A stretch of 64,000 bases of DNA from contig OX388351.1 of the NCBI GenBank assembly GCA_947579665.1, positions 58,722,939 through 58,786,938 on the forward strand, written 5' to 3'. The number at the start of each line of letters is the position of its first letter. The stretch's first letter is position 1. The notes below the pieces were generated by a model. It did no database searches, was not told the DNA's origin, and saw only the letters and a program-made list of their open reading frames with translations. This document shows positions 24,800 through 37,700 of this stretch, piece by piece. The translations under genes were made by a program, and so were the position numbers. This stretch comes from Sympetrum striolatum. Taxonomy: Eukaryota > Arthropoda > Insecta > Odonata > Libellulidae.

Positions 24800-25000
24800 T
24801 CGGGATGTATTTATTTATTTATTTATTAAAACACTGCAAGTTGGTATTAATACCATGTGGCAACGGTTGAGGGGGAATAGCAATACAATCTGTCCGGAAT
24901 TCGCCCAAGGACGGGAGGGAAACCCCTCCAAAAAACCTCCCGTGGACAGTTCACATCTTAACAGTAGCAATAGGCCCAATTAGTACAATGTGTCAAACAA
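24800..25000 (-). repeat. LINE 3' tail with TTTATT array
   Basis: TATTTATTTATTTATTTATT at 24,809 is followed by AAAACACTGCAAGTTGGTAT and ACCATGTGGCAACGG, the terminus shared with 3.2 and 17.0 kb. Sequence rich in CTCC and GGGAGG follows (24,905-24,950) and may belong to the same 3' UTR. Confidence 0.5.
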
Positions 25001-25079
25001 GTCAGATAATCTACATACAAACGCCTCCACCAAACACAGATACTGTCGGCTTTTACATATTTAATTGTACTACATGGAA

Positions 25080-25300
25080 CTATTTTCTTCAAAGATTTGA
25101 AGAAAATTTTCTATTTTCTAAAAGAAATGTTCCAATCTATTGTAGAAGATAATGTTTTATAGAATGTAAGGACATTTTATTAACGTAGAATTTCAGGAGG
25201 AAGTAAGCTATTGCTTGGCAGGGTTATGCATGGAGTGGTTTTACCTCGTGACCGCTACGGTAACCGAGAAGGCCTGTCATGACCCCGAAAAATCCATAAA
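25080..25300 (+). repeat. LINE 3' UTR fragment
   Basis: GCTATTGCTTGGCAGGGTTA ... CTCGTGACCGCTACGGTAAC ... GAGAAGGCCTGTCATGACCC matches, in opposite orientation, the 3' UTR of the 17.0-17.6 kb LINE fragment. Upstream AAAGAAATGTTCCAATC aligns with that element's terminal KKCFQ codons. No intact reading frame remains. Confidence 0.65.
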
Positions 25301-26030
25301 TAGCAATTTATATGTAATATGTATATATTTAGATGAACCACTATCACATTATGTACGTATTTGTGTGTAATATTTATATATATAGATTTAAGTTTGCATT
25401 TAGTAAAACCAACAAAAGGTTTATGTATGTTTAACTGGTAATACATATATTTATGTATGTATAAAAACTGCCACCTGGCTTACATCCGACTTGTAGTTTA
25501 TCACATTATAATAATAATGATAATCTACCACATTTACCCCTGCCGCACGCTGAAAGGCGGATTGTACGGTATTTGTGTAGATTTAGAATTAAATTCCTCA
25601 TTAGTTTGCTTTAAGTGTCATCTCTAGGAAACTCAGACTTCGTTGACATACTGTTTGTCGTTCAGTAATATATAATACAGCATTTTCGTTTTTCATAGTT
25701 TGATTGGTGTCTTCATGAAGAGGATTGAATTATTAAGCTAAGCGAAAATATTTTTTGGATTTCTGTGTATTTATGGGCGCAAATCTCCCCAAATTTATTA
25801 CTAAATCCTTTCCCTCTAAAAACTGTGGAAATTGTATGTTGTGAAAATCTTTAGATGAAATATGATGAATGGATGGTTCTTGCGCTTTAAAGCAGTGTTA
25901 GATTTAATATCACTGAAGGTTTGACCACCCCATACTATTACCCATAGTTGATGCTGAATATTCAAGGTTACATAATAAAACACATAGGTACTGGCAAAAA
26001 ATATTCACCTGGGATTCAAAGCTATAAACG
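25301..26030. other. AT-rich stretch, no gene seen
   Basis: TATGTA/TATATA-rich sequence at 25,310-25,460, then ordinary A/T-biased sequence. The 115-codon minus-strand frame (26,257-25,910) shows no domain. Confidence 0.4.
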
Positions 26031-26450
26031 CACTCAGGAAAGTACGCAAACACATGCACAATGGAGCGAGTTGAGGAAACGTTCCAAATAAATCCTTCCC
26101 CCGCGAATTTGCAATTCTCACAGCGGTGCCTATTTTTCTCTCCCGACCGAATCGGAATATTTTTTTGAGTGCATTTATTCTCCACCTCTGTCTTTTTTAA
26201 TCTATCGCCGCTCCACTTTAATTCATCACACTGCATTCGTCGGTTAATCCCTCGCATTGATTTTCACTACAGAGAGCCACGGTTTTGTACTTTTTCGCCC
26301 TCCTCCGGCGCCAAAATGATTGAGCACCATTGGACCTCTGACATGTGTCGCTATGAAGGGACGCTCCTCTGTATTTTTTCCCGTCCATTCGTCGGCGCAT
26401 CCTATTCTGAAATGAATTAATGCTTGACCTGAGCTAACTCGACCATTATT
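26031..26450. other. slightly GC-richer unique block
   Basis: Overlapping frames of 83 codons (+), 60 codons (-) and the 115-codon minus frame mark a stop-poor patch. No coding signature was found. Confidence 0.3.
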
Positions 26451-29400
26451 TACGCCAGATTCCTATATGCTTTTCGAGGCCCTGGTGATTATAATTTCTC
26501 TGACATCGGTCACAGTTTTTTCGCATTCTCTTGTATGGCGAAATAAAAGAGGTAGATGCCGTATGCGTAGTTTCGACAGCTACAGTAAAGTCAATTAAAC
26601 TTCGTCTCGATGGAGTAACATTCAAAGGCGCGGCTGGTGTGACTGAGCTGCGTGCTATTTAGCTCATAATAGTGGTAATAACATTTGGCGTTCCTGACAC
26701 ATTTGCAAATCACGTAGCTTTAATGTAGATTTCTTTACGTGCTAACTTGGTTTGGTTGTGCCTTTGCAAGCTAATTTAGAAGCAATGAAAGTAGTTTTCT
26801 TCAGCAAATCAGGGCTTAGGATAATTGCTTCGATGAAGATATTCAGTGAAACGGCTAAAAATTTAAATAAGAATATTTTGGTGAATCATTATTACTATTT
26901 CTTGTATAACATATTTATACCAATTATATATATATTCGTGAATTATTGTCAGAATTATTACTATTACTATTATAGGTTGATGAATTTAGAGGCATTGCTA
27001 TAGGAGCCTTTTTTGAATGTAATACATTCAAACAAATTGGAATGAATTTGATTTAATTTCACCTATTATATACTCAGATACTCTTATTAAATTTTTGTTT
27101 AAAACGTAATTGTCGTGATTTGCAGAAGAACTGTAATCGTTATTTATTAATAGCAAATTTTCTTCTCTTATTAACACTGGTTGCATATCAGAAATCATTT
27201 TACCACCCAAATTGTACAATACAACATATTAAAGGTTTAAAATCTCCGGATGCCGTCTTTATACGCGTTCATCCTCTTACTACCCAGCAAATTGGTATTT
27301 TATGGCCCCTGAGGACGGTGGCATTACCATTGAAAGGCGCTTTGGGTACAATTATAGTGCATTCTTTTCATGCTTTATCCGACTACCGGGAGGTAAGAGG
27401 AGGAACGCCGACAAAGACGGCTTTTGGAGATTTTCAACCTCTAATTCATTAGCAGCCAGATTCCACTATTTCCTTTTTTACTACAATACAACATATGCAG
27501 TTGAAACGTTAATTATTATATCAAGAATTAATAAATGACTAATACTTTTAAGGAAAAGGTTTTTATTCAATAACATTACTTATCCATTATAATATACTAG
27601 TTGCTCCGTTTGCCTTTATCATATCAAAAGTATGTACTAGGTATTTATGGAAATTTTTATAATAAAGGCATAATAAATCCATCTATTTCAGTGGAGAAAT
27701 CAGTCAAACACGCTTGAAATAGTTTTCCTTTAAATCAGTTCTCTATTTGCGGCTGAGTGATCAGTTTTAAAAATTCTAAGCAAAATCTGTTTTTACAATT
27801 TGTGGTATGTTTGTGCAGTATTATGTGAATACTGCAGCGTTGGAAGACTCAAAATGTTTTTTTGTGGTTGTGCCATCCCATAGAGTGCTATTATTTATTT
27901 AGTCATTCTAATTGAAACATGTATCATCAGTATTTCAGATAATTGCATAAAGAAACACGCAATATTCTCAATTAGTTTACCAGCAGAGCAAGTGCACCGT
28001 ATTTTACGTACCATGAGAATACAATGAATATGAAGGCATATTGTTCTGCCATATAAGCTTTACGTTCTTGTCAATCTCCAGTTGGGCAAATCCATTTAAC
28101 TTACGTGAACTCGGAAAGAATTGTATTACATCTTGAAACTGAAGTGAGCATGGAAAAATTGCTCGTGATTCTATCATTTATTTTCTCTCTGCTGCATGCT
28201 AGGTACCATTTGCATGGATCTAAGTACACTTTTCGTATCTTTCTCATATTTTACTTTTAGATTAATACACTTCCATTTGCAGCGATGTCGCTACTTTTGA
28301 ATGAACCGTCGTTCACTAGTAATAGCCTCTATCTGCTAGTTTTACGACGCCACCTCAGAGGCGTATACACTCCGTGCGAAGCTTTATTCTGGATGGATCG
28401 CTGTTTCTGGACCTTAATATATTCTTTTAGGAGTGATAAAATGTATAATTTATCTCAGATGAAAAGAGACGCAAAGAGACCGAATACTTTTATAACAAAC
28501 TTTAAGAGCGTGAGGACAGGAAACTGAAATCGGAAGCAGATTTTTAAATAGGGTAACAACATTCCGCGCAAAAGTATGCAAATTGGCCCAAGTTTTACGA
28601 TTTTAGCGAAAACAGGAGGAAAGTTTAGATAAGACATTTTGAGTGCGCGAAACTTGAAAATATGCCGAAGAATTTGAGAGCCTCTTGCTCCTTTCAGAAG
28701 TTGGCCCTGTGACGTAATAAAGAGAACAGTATAGACGTTTCGTTTTTTAGATTTTATTGTGTTTCAGAGCTTATAAATTTCTTAGATAAAAAGAATTTCC
28801 AAGATATTGCAACTGTAATTGGATAATATTGTGTAACTACAGCTTGAAAATATGGCAGTAGAAGCATTTTGATATACGAATATTTTGATTTTTTGTTTCT
28901 TTACTGTGGGAGGTTAGGCCATTGCAGATTTTTCTTTCATAAATCCTCGTAAGACATTTATAAGTTCTTATGATAATAAAACATACAGAGAAAATTAAAA
29001 ATAGGGTAATAAAACAAATGAAACGATCCTTAGAAAGAAAAAAATCTCCACGGCTGAAGGTTGAGTAAGGAAAACTTACATACCGGAAAATCACATACAA
29101 AAAAGAGGTGAAAAATACTCTTCGAAAACAGAGATAAATAAAATTTAAATATATATATGTATAAATTAAAATATAAATAATAAAAATAAAATGAAAAAGT
29201 TAGCAAAACAGCATTAACTGGAGTTTGCCATAAGTATTCACAAAGACAATTGTCACCCTGTATAGCAATAGCTTTAGTTCTGCCTGGTATGAGTAGTCAT
29301 TCTAGTAAATAACCCTATTAAGCATGGCTCACATAACGAAAACACTTTCAAGACAACACTCAAAACAGCTTTATGGGTTCTTTAGTAGCTTGAAATACTT

Positions 29401-29695
29401 TCGATGTCATTAAAATGTACATAATCGGAGAGAGATTTTTTCAGAAAATTTTGGTATCTTTTCTATTCCGGGAACCCATCAGCTCAATGTGCAATTAGAT
29501 CCTCAACCACTCCACTAGTCTCCAAAGTATCGGAGAGGGGAAAATGTAAACTTGACAAGATAAAGAGTGAGCTAATTTATCAACGCTTTCCTAGCCAAAC
29601 CAGAATGCAATCACAAGGGAGGTGGTCTATCGAGATACACAACCATACGCCAACGATTAACATCTACCTATAATATTGGGAGGGAGTAAAATTAT
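26451..29695. other. AT-rich stretch, no gene seen
   Basis: About 3.2 kb with only short frames (up to 110 codons at 27,120-27,452, without domain). A/T microsatellite-like ATTATTACTATTACTATT occurs near 26,947. No repeat family was recognised. Confidence 0.4.
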
Positions 29696-29765
29696 CTTAT
29701 CTTACATCTACAACTGCATTGATTCCCAGGAAGCCTCTCTGCTTGGCGGGTATTTCAGCTTTTGA
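29696..29765 (-). repeat. degenerate LINE-type 3' tail
   Basis: CTTACATCTACAACTGCATT, then CCCAGGAAGCCTCTCTGCTT and GGCGGGTATTT, parallel the 4.4 kb tail (CTACATCTGCATAAATACCC, GCGAGCC, TGTGGCA) with many changes. Confidence 0.35.
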
Positions 29766-31140
29766 GAACCTGTAGAATTTTTATGGATTTCCTAAATCAG
29801 CAATTCTTAGGAGTTTTAATGACATTGAACCAAGTCACATTCACAGAGTTCGTAGATGTTCACCATCAAAATCATTTCCTGGGTGGTGAAATTCATCGAA
29901 GAATATTGTAGAATTTAATTCGCAATTTTCACGATTACATTTTTTTCTTGTAGTTGATGTAGAAGATGGTTGACAAATATTATCGTTCAAGATAAATGTA
30001 AAATTATGAAAATTACTAATTACCATTGATTTATATTGAAGTTTTATACTGTAAAAATGTGATTTTTACTCTCCTTTATTTCCTTGCCTTTTTTTCAATT
30101 TTTATTTGAAAACTTCATTGCAGTGACGTGTTTTCTATATGGTAAAAAGTTTGTTTTAGATTCTATCTAATACCTCAATTTTCTCGTTGATCAAGTTTTT
30201 CAGAAATCCATAACTTCCAAAACAAATATCTGAATTTGGTCTTCCAGTATCGTAAAATATCGCTAGAATGATTGTGCCAGTAAACATTTTTACGGTATAC
30301 CCATGTTTTCTTATCCTAATTTTACAGTTCACTATCGTAAAAATATCCCTTAAATTGTGGAAGTTGCACGTAGGAATTTTTCGTTCATGAAAACAACGTA
30401 GGTGTTTAAAGGAAATGCGTAATAAAGGAAGGAAATTACTGTTCATTATTTACCTATGTCTTCGAGAACTACACTGCTTATAATTATTGCTCTTCTTTCA
30501 ACGATGGACGGAATTTGCATTACAAATAGTTGCCCTCTCTTTGAAAGCTGCTAATTCAAGTAATACAGAAGCGACCTCTTTAACCTGGATGATGATATTT
30601 AAAATGATAAATCACATTTTCACCATTGTAGTCCTTCTTTCTCCTTCTAATAGTATCTACTATCGAAAATGGTTGCCTTAGAGAAACAAAGGCATAGAAA
30701 TAATTAAATGGTTGATAATCAAGGAAATGGTTCTTCATTTCTGTAAATTATTACTTTGCATTAACAAGTCAATTACCAATTAACTTGACTGGCTTATTCT
30801 ATAATGCTACTGAAAGTCACACGATTAGATTAGCTCCATCAAGTAGCATAAGTTTCCTTATGATATGAGAAAATATCTGTAAACTGATCATCATCATGGA
30901 TGTTCTGCTTCCTGTTCCCTATCAGATCTGGCCATGAATCATGAACTTCTTTATTTTACTTCTCGGTCAATAGCAGCCAGCTCATATCATCATTTGGTGT
31001 TCCCTATGTATAACCTCAGCTGAAATAGCTTTTTTTACCTTATTCTTTTGCCTTCCATAATTCTTTCTATGTGGTTCCTCATCGATCATTCTTGTCTCAG
31101 ACGGTGTTCTGCCCAGTTTCCTTTTATATCAACTGATTAC
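29766..31140. other. AT-rich stretch, no gene seen
   Basis: A 96-codon minus-strand frame (30,446-30,156) and a 64-codon plus-strand frame have no domains. No repeat was noticed. Confidence 0.4.
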
Positions 31141-31385
31141 GATATCAAAATTTAGCAATTGACTAGAAATTAATCATCAGACAGAAAAATCATTTGGCGA
31201 ATTGTGTACGTAATGGTTAAAGTTGACTATATAATCCAGCGCAATGAAACCATAAGAAGAAAGATATCAAATTTTAATGATGGATTATAATATAATCATC
31301 AAACAGTAAAGGTATTTGGTAATGTGTGTACGTAATGGTTGAAGCACATTATGTAATACTGCGCAGTAAAGCAATGGGAAGGAAG
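31141..31385 (+). repeat. tandem duplication, period about 122 bp
   Basis: GATATCAAAATTT (31,141) and GATATCAAATTTT (31,263) start two diverged copies sharing AATCATCAnACAG, then GTACGTAATGGTT and GCGCAnTnAAnC in the same order. Confidence 0.7.
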
Positions 31386-32010
31386 GCATTATCAATTAAA
31401 ATATTAATTATTCTAATTCAGATTTCAGTCAATATCTCCATGAAAACATTCCCATCACGAAACCAAGGCCCCGAATTTTCAATCAGAATTAGAGTGGAAC
31501 CAAAGTAGTCGAATCGAAGGCCACCAAGCGTTATCTATGTCTATCTCGAAGATGAGTTCTTTTCTATTGACATTTTCACGTCCGAGCAAGTATTAGATCT
31601 GAAACAAAAGAAGCGGGAATAAGTATTAATTTCGGCTAAAGCGGACCACTTACGACTCGCGTCGAACGAGCGTACGGAGAGATCGGGCAAATAACTTCTC
31701 ATCGATCCCGTTTTTATCCGACAGGCCTTCCGCATCGAGAATGGCCCTCGCTGGAATTCATGCGATATTAATTTTACGAATCGCATAAATGGTTTAACGT
31801 AAAGTGCCGATCGGAGTTGGATCGATTTAATCTCGAATGCGATTTCGGGAGGGGAGAGGGAGCTATTGACCGTTTTACGAGCACAGGAAAGGAATAAAAT
31901 CGGAACAGAGACATTTTATTTCCATTTTACAAAAAGAATCGCCGCCAGTTGCAATTTCGCTACTCGATTGGCATAGGAAATACACTTCCCCCGAATCCCC
32001 GATAAAGTCT
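31386..32010. other. CpG-richer unique block, candidate regulatory element
   Basis: From 31,500 the sequence is unique and CpG-containing, with several AT-core boxes in a GC context (TTTTTATCCGAC, GCATAAATGG, GGAATAAAATCGG, CGATAAAGTC). Frames of 60 codons (+) and 81 codons (-) have no domains. Composition and absence of repeats suit a conserved non-coding element, but conservation cannot be seen here. Confidence 0.3.
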
Positions 32011-33380
32011 TAAATAATAATGTTGTTTAGTAGTCACGACAACTTTATTTACAGTAGCTTCGAATAAAATATCGTCATGACTCTATGTAACGACTGTATT
32101 GACTGAAGATAGAGGTCGAATGTACAAAGAGAAAATCGAGGTGGAGTATGAGTACTTATATCGTTTAGTTGCTGCCTTTTGATTCAAACTCATAACAATT
32201 CATATTTTGTGATCCCCAGAAAATTAAACAAACATGAAAAATATTTAAGATAAATTGAACTGATAAAGAAGAATGCCGTTAGAACTTTAACTCAGATTTG
32301 CTACAAGCAATCCTACCGGACAGACATTGTTTTTAATTAGAACAGTGGCTACCTACCATTATAGAATCTCTAAATCTCACCTGATAAATAATTTTAGATG
32401 AAGTTAAGCAAGATAAAATTTTTAGAGAAAATCTGAGTTCTAATGAAATTCTACTATTTCAGTTTAAGTTATCCTAAGTAATCTTCAAACTCATTTCATT
32501 TTTTGGATATTATCAATTTCCATCTCATTTTTGTGATAAGCATTATACAAACTCTTCCTTGTTTTTCAAAGATATATACCAATTTGTATTTTTTGGAATC
32601 GAACCAAATAATGAAAAATATGACATGAATTTGTTTTGTCTTCGTGTAATGCAAAACACTATACCATTTTCGAATTTTTCCTCGAAAGGCTTCCAATTCA
32701 AATTTATTCGTAGATCAATGCACGAATAAAAGCGTCGCGGAGGAAACTTCGATTCAAGGTAGAAGTTCTCTTCTTTAGAATACATTACAATTTGGGATGA
32801 TAAAAACATTTTCCTTTTGCGGGTTTTTCATACATTTTGGTTTCTCGAATATATTTTTTCTTTCAGCTAGAATTTAATTTATTTTGATATTTTCGGTATG
32901 CCTTGCAATTACGACGCAAGAGGTTCGACTTCATGTCATAGCTTGCTTTTAGATTCAATACAAATAGAACTTAAATAATTTTTCCGTTGCGTCGAAATAT
33001 TGTATTCTTTTTCACGAACTAGCTCATACTGCGCTGTTTTTTTCAAATTATATTTTCTTGGTGAGTGGTTAAGGATATTGATTTATCTGAGAAAATAGAT
33101 GATAGATAGGTTGTTTTAATTTTTGAGAAATGAGTGATAGGGATGTTTTAAATGTCGTCTGGAGTTAAAAAAATTTAGCCTATATTGAAGAGCTATTTGT
33201 CAGTTTTTCAAGGTTAATGAGAGGTTTGCAATTTTATATTTCTCTTCGAGTAACATGCATACCATGTTACAATTTCATGATGCGGAATCAGTTATCAACA
33301 AAACAGGCATGCGATCAAAATAACAATTAAAATGTATTTATCTACAAGAGGAAGTTAATTCGAAATTGGATGCCGAATCT
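32011..33380. other. AT-rich stretch, no gene seen
   Basis: Two overlapping minus-strand frames (88 and 66 codons) at 32,496-32,809 lack domains. Confidence 0.4.
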
Positions 33381-34560
33381 TTGTTTGAGCCTAAATCGGA
33401 GACAGGCCGCCCCGGGCGGTCGCCCAAGCGTAGATCGCGTTCGCCATGCTTTATCACTATCGCAATAACATGCATTACTCATCCTCTTTGAGCTCTTACG
33501 GCTCTAATTGTCCGGGAGAACAGTTAGGAAAATGCATCCAGTCAATTTCAATAGGTTAAAGTTTGTGTCGCCCGCGTAATGTCGTTTGTTTCGAGAAGGG
33601 CTGTGACGCAGCATCGGTCAACCCGACAAGAAATGGTGGGAGGGGTGTCTCCATGTCTGGATGGAAACAGAACTATAAACAAAGGAGATTCATACGCCCG
33701 TTCTAAAGCGCTCATCCACTTACCAGCAGGGAGGGCGCAGCGGACTAATGTGATTAGTATTCTTGGCGTGCTGGGAGGGAGACAGTCTTGGGCTTTCGGG
33801 GGTGCGGGAAGTGGGAAAGAACGGGGCGGAAGCGGGAGAAAACTAGTCGGGGATAGGGTAAGCTGCGTAATTGGTCAAATTGGAGAATGGTAGTGATGAA
33901 GAGGGGGAGGGAGTAAAATGGGGCCGTTGGGGAAGGGGCGGCACGGGAAGTGGCTGCCAAATTTAGAGATTTATATCAATTTCTACGGGATTTTCGGTGG
34001 AAACAGGATAGCCATCGCTGATGAAATGGGGAATTATCAGCCAAATTGCTGCCATGCCTCTTTGGTAGGGAGAGGGGGTGTCCAAATGGGAGCGGATCTG
34101 TATTAAGCCCATCGGGCGTGAAATTCGGAAGAAAATTGGACCAATTTTAATAGCTTTATTCAATAATCCGCTAAATGCATTTCCTCTCGCTATCCGCGTA
34201 TTTTTAATTTCGGTAAAAACGTCGTGGTTGTGCTTTTTCGCAATTAAGTCGAGGAGGCTCTTTGTCTTTATCGTGGATGTGTTTAGGACGGGAGATGCAA
34301 AATGAAGCACGCTTATGGCTGCAGGACACGTTTACCAGAGGCTTGTTAGGGCAGCGGAGTGTAATTGAGACAAAGTTTCGCTAAAAATCCCTCGCCGCCT
34401 ATTATACATAATCGAATTGCCGTGGAATCGTGCGCGATTTGAAAGTTACGTGATTAAAATGCCCTTTCCGAGAACGGCGGCATTATGAAAAAAGCGGTTA
34501 CCACGAGGTTGAATCAGAAGATAAAGCAGCGACTTTTTTCCGTAAGTTTCTTGCTTTGGT
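33381..34560. other. long CpG-richer unique block, candidate regulatory region
   Basis: This is the longest non-repetitive, less AT-rich stretch in the window. It starts with GGCCGCCCCGGGCGGTCGCC (33,407), a G/C palindrome, and continues to about 34,560 with frequent CpG and embedded TTTATG/TTAAT-type cores. Frames of 104 and 75 codons (+) and 115 codons (-) overlap with no domains. It could hold an enhancer or a distal promoter. Confidence 0.3.
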
Positions 34561-35315
34561 AACTGCATTAACTATAGCGTTGCATAATTCCTCTAAAGGG
34601 CATTTAAGAGTATCATCTATTTAGTGGCAAAATAGTTTTATCTTCCCAAAACTATTATCCTTCACCGCCTTTGCTCTCCTCGCTTTAAATGTAACTCGCT
34701 TAAGTTAATTGTCCGGTTGATTGCGTCATTAAGCTATATTGCTACCTTGGTCAAGGGGTTTACCATGATTGAAGGTATCAGATAATTTAGAGGGGTAAGG
34801 GTGATACGCGATACTAAGGGCTCTTAAATGAAATTTTATTATTTTGATATTATTTTTTTCAAAATAGTTCGAGATTAGTTAGTCTCGTCTTTTATCATAC
34901 TCTGAAGAAGATAACTTATGCTTTTGCGCACCAAATTCAGTTAAGTAAACAATACTTCCAAGACTTTTGTGAGTCATGTAGTATGTGATAAGAAGGCTAT
35001 AAATAATGTGCTATAATTATGATAATTAATAAATAGTAATCATATATCTCCGATTGGGCTAGCTAATTTCAAATACTTCAATATGATCAATAAAGATCGA
35101 CTCCTATATGCGCATCACTGGTTTGTCACTTATAATATTTTCTAGCTCTTAAATGTGTCTGATAAGTTGTACCATTCACTTACAGTTTAGGCATTTCTTA
35201 TTTCAATCTTCAGCAGCAGAATAGAAACTTTGAAAACTACTCACGATAAAAATAAATAAAAAATTGACTTTTCATAATTTAGTTGATGATAAATTCCTAA
35301 TATAAAAACATAATA
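34561..35315. other. AT-rich stretch, no gene seen
   Basis: No frame above 60 codons and no recognised repeat until the short tandem array at 35,316. Confidence 0.4.
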
Positions 35316-35393
35316 TTTTATGATATAAAACTTAAAACTTTTATTATATAAAACTTAAAACTTTTATTATATAAAACTTAAAATAAAACATAT
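35316..35393 (+). repeat. short tandem array, 23-bp unit, about three copies
   Basis: TTTTATTATATAAAACTTAA plus AAC is repeated twice exactly and a third time with TTTTATGATAT. It is A/T-only slippage sequence. Confidence 0.8.
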
Positions 35394-35780
35394 AATTAAT
35401 ATTAATGTCCCAGAAATTCTCCATATCGCATCCAAGGCCGCCGACTCAATTTCTTAGAAATCCTGGAAATTCGCAGACATATCTATTCTTCCAAATATGC
35501 TTTAATTAGTGAGCATCTTTTCCCTTCTCACTCCCCGCTGATAAACTCTGTCCTTTCTTACAATGACGACGTCCCTTCTTCTTTACCTTCTTAGTCTCCA
35601 ACTCTCACCACCTCCTTCTTCCCCACCCCCAATTTCACCTTCTCTATCCCCTCACCCCTTTAGCTAGCTAGTATTTAAGGGTTTAAATTTAGAGTTTCTG
35701 CAGCAGAAGATGACTATTAATCGTCGAAACTGGTCGTGTGATTGTTTTTTGTTAAAATAAATTTGTGGTAAAAGTAAAAA
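35394..35780 (+). repeat. interspersed repeat ending in hairpin-GAAAC motif
   Basis: A C/T-rich stretch (35,520-35,660) leads to GCAGAAGATGACTATTAATC, then GTCGAAACTGGTCGTGTG and a terminal GTTAAAATAAATTTGTGG. The GAAGATGAC-loop-GTC hairpin followed by GAAAC corresponds to the motif at 9.1 and 13.1 kb. I recall near-identical ends in many arthropod genomes, but the element class is not certain. Confidence 0.45.
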
Positions 35781-37060
35781 TTTTCGTAGATTCTTTCCAT
35801 AATATTTTAGTACTGTTTCCTTTACTGAGATGAATAATTTTATTATCTAGGTTTATCGACTGTGGAAATGTTCGTTATTGCATTTCTAAGGCGAGATACT
35901 TATAGATAAAATAATTTGTAACGGAAAGCTTTAAATGTGTTGGTGTAGCTTAATGTGAAATTTGATGAAAAAATTAATAGTTTTCTTAGATTTTGTATCA
36001 ACGAAAACGCTTCCTTCCTTTTATGCTTGATTTATCTATCAAAAATAAATTTTTACGTTTGATTTAAATTGTTGTGAAATTACTTTTCTTTCGATGTAGA
36101 TGATTTTAAATTCCGAAGAAGTGGACATTTTTAGAGGTTTAAATAAACTTATTTATTTGGACGGAACTAAAAGTAACGCATTGCATAGAATAGAGGAATT
36201 TGTTTTCTAGTCATGTCAGCCTTTCATACAACATCCATTAGAAGTGAGATAATCGAAGAAACACTCCGCTATTGACTTTTAATTTGAGCGTTTCGTCGTA
36301 CTGTTAGTTGATACCTTGTTCGGTATCGTCATCGAAAGGTATAGGTGGTCATTTTATGAATTCTCTAATACTTTATTGGCCAAATATATCCACTTAGGTA
36401 GAGCTTATGAATAAGTATGAATGTAGGTTTGCTTCAGTCCAGTTGGCGTTCGTTCTGTCACAGTCAATAATACCAGGCTCATAAGCTTTGAGTTGGGTCA
36501 TGATGCATTCAAATATTCAAAAATATCACATACGTAATAAATAAATTATAAAATGTTACAAGTAGGTGCCTAATCACAATAATTTTCTAACGCTACAAGT
36601 CACCAAGTGAAAGAATTGACAAGAATATAAACATCTACAAAACAGGTTGATCGTACTGAATATGTCCCCTGTTTTGCCCCAGAGGAGGTTTTCTCTCACC
36701 TTCAGTAGCATACTGACACCTTGAGGTTCAAATTTTAGCTTTGATGACAACTGATTATCAAAAAAATCCGTTTTATGGGAACTAATATTAATGATAAACT
36801 AAGTGTTATTTTCGAAATTTTGAAATTTCGCGGAAAGTTTTTCACAGAAGATACTATTGGAATTGGATAAAAGATTAATTCAATAATTTCCAACAGGGTG
36901 GACCACTTTTTCCGGGTATAACATTTTCATCCGAGAAAAAAAAGGGACTCTAGTGGAGAATTTCTCTTAAAGGCTAAAGCAAGGAAAATGACCGAAGTTT
37001 AACTTTTCACCGGAATATAGATGCCTGAAAAATATCAAGGGATAAAATGAAATAATGACA
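35781..37060. other. AT-rich stretch, no gene seen
   Basis: A small imperfect hairpin GATACCTTGTTCGGTATCG occurs at 36,311. Nothing else was recognised. Confidence 0.4.
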
Positions 37061-37700
37061 GCAGTTCGAACACAGGTCCTTGACGTTACTGGGATGGAGC
37101 CCTCGTAGGTGGCTTGGAGTTCCATTCTTCTCCATGTAAACATCTCTAAAATCGTGCATGGTCGCCGCAAAACGTCTATAAACTCGTCCAGGGCACCTAC
37201 GCTTCCTTTTCGAGGGCATTTTTGGTGGAACCTCATCCCATCAACCAATCCCCATTACTTCCATATCCCCACCACGGCCATAATTGATGGCCCGACAATC
37301 ACCGCAGGCATGCAAAGAAAACAGAAGAGGGATTGCATTCTACTGGACAAATGGCAAACAGTTCGGAGGCCCATTCATGCGTGAGATAGTTGAATCCTTC
37401 CGCTAGGCGGAGCGCGTAATCAACGTCATCCCAGAGTTTTGACGCAGTCCAACGATTGGTGGTCGGAATATGGAATGTTACGCGGTTCGATCTCAGTGTG
37501 GATTCTGTGGATGGCGCCGGACGCGAAGATGAGGAGGCGGGTGCACAGAATGGGGCTTCCCTCCAACATTGAATCAACTTCACGTCTTCCGTGACTCACC
37601 TTTCATCCTCCTCTTCAAGCCTCTCATAGTCCAGAGGCTATTCTGCCCGTCTTTTCGAGAGATTGAAAAGTCTTTCTATAGATAGAAAATCCGTGGTGGA
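37061..37700. other. GC-richer unique block
   Basis: Overlapping frames of 91 codons (+), 93 and 94 codons (-) cross this CpG-containing patch. The 94-codon minus frame (37,583-37,299) has a mixed, protein-like composition but no recognisable domain and no splice context. Coding remains possible but unsupported. Confidence 0.3.

Noticed and set aside
35701..35740. Active hammerhead ribozyme
   Set aside because: The CTGANGA element is mutated (CAGAAGA) and flanking helices I and III are not evident. Only a distant resemblance remains.
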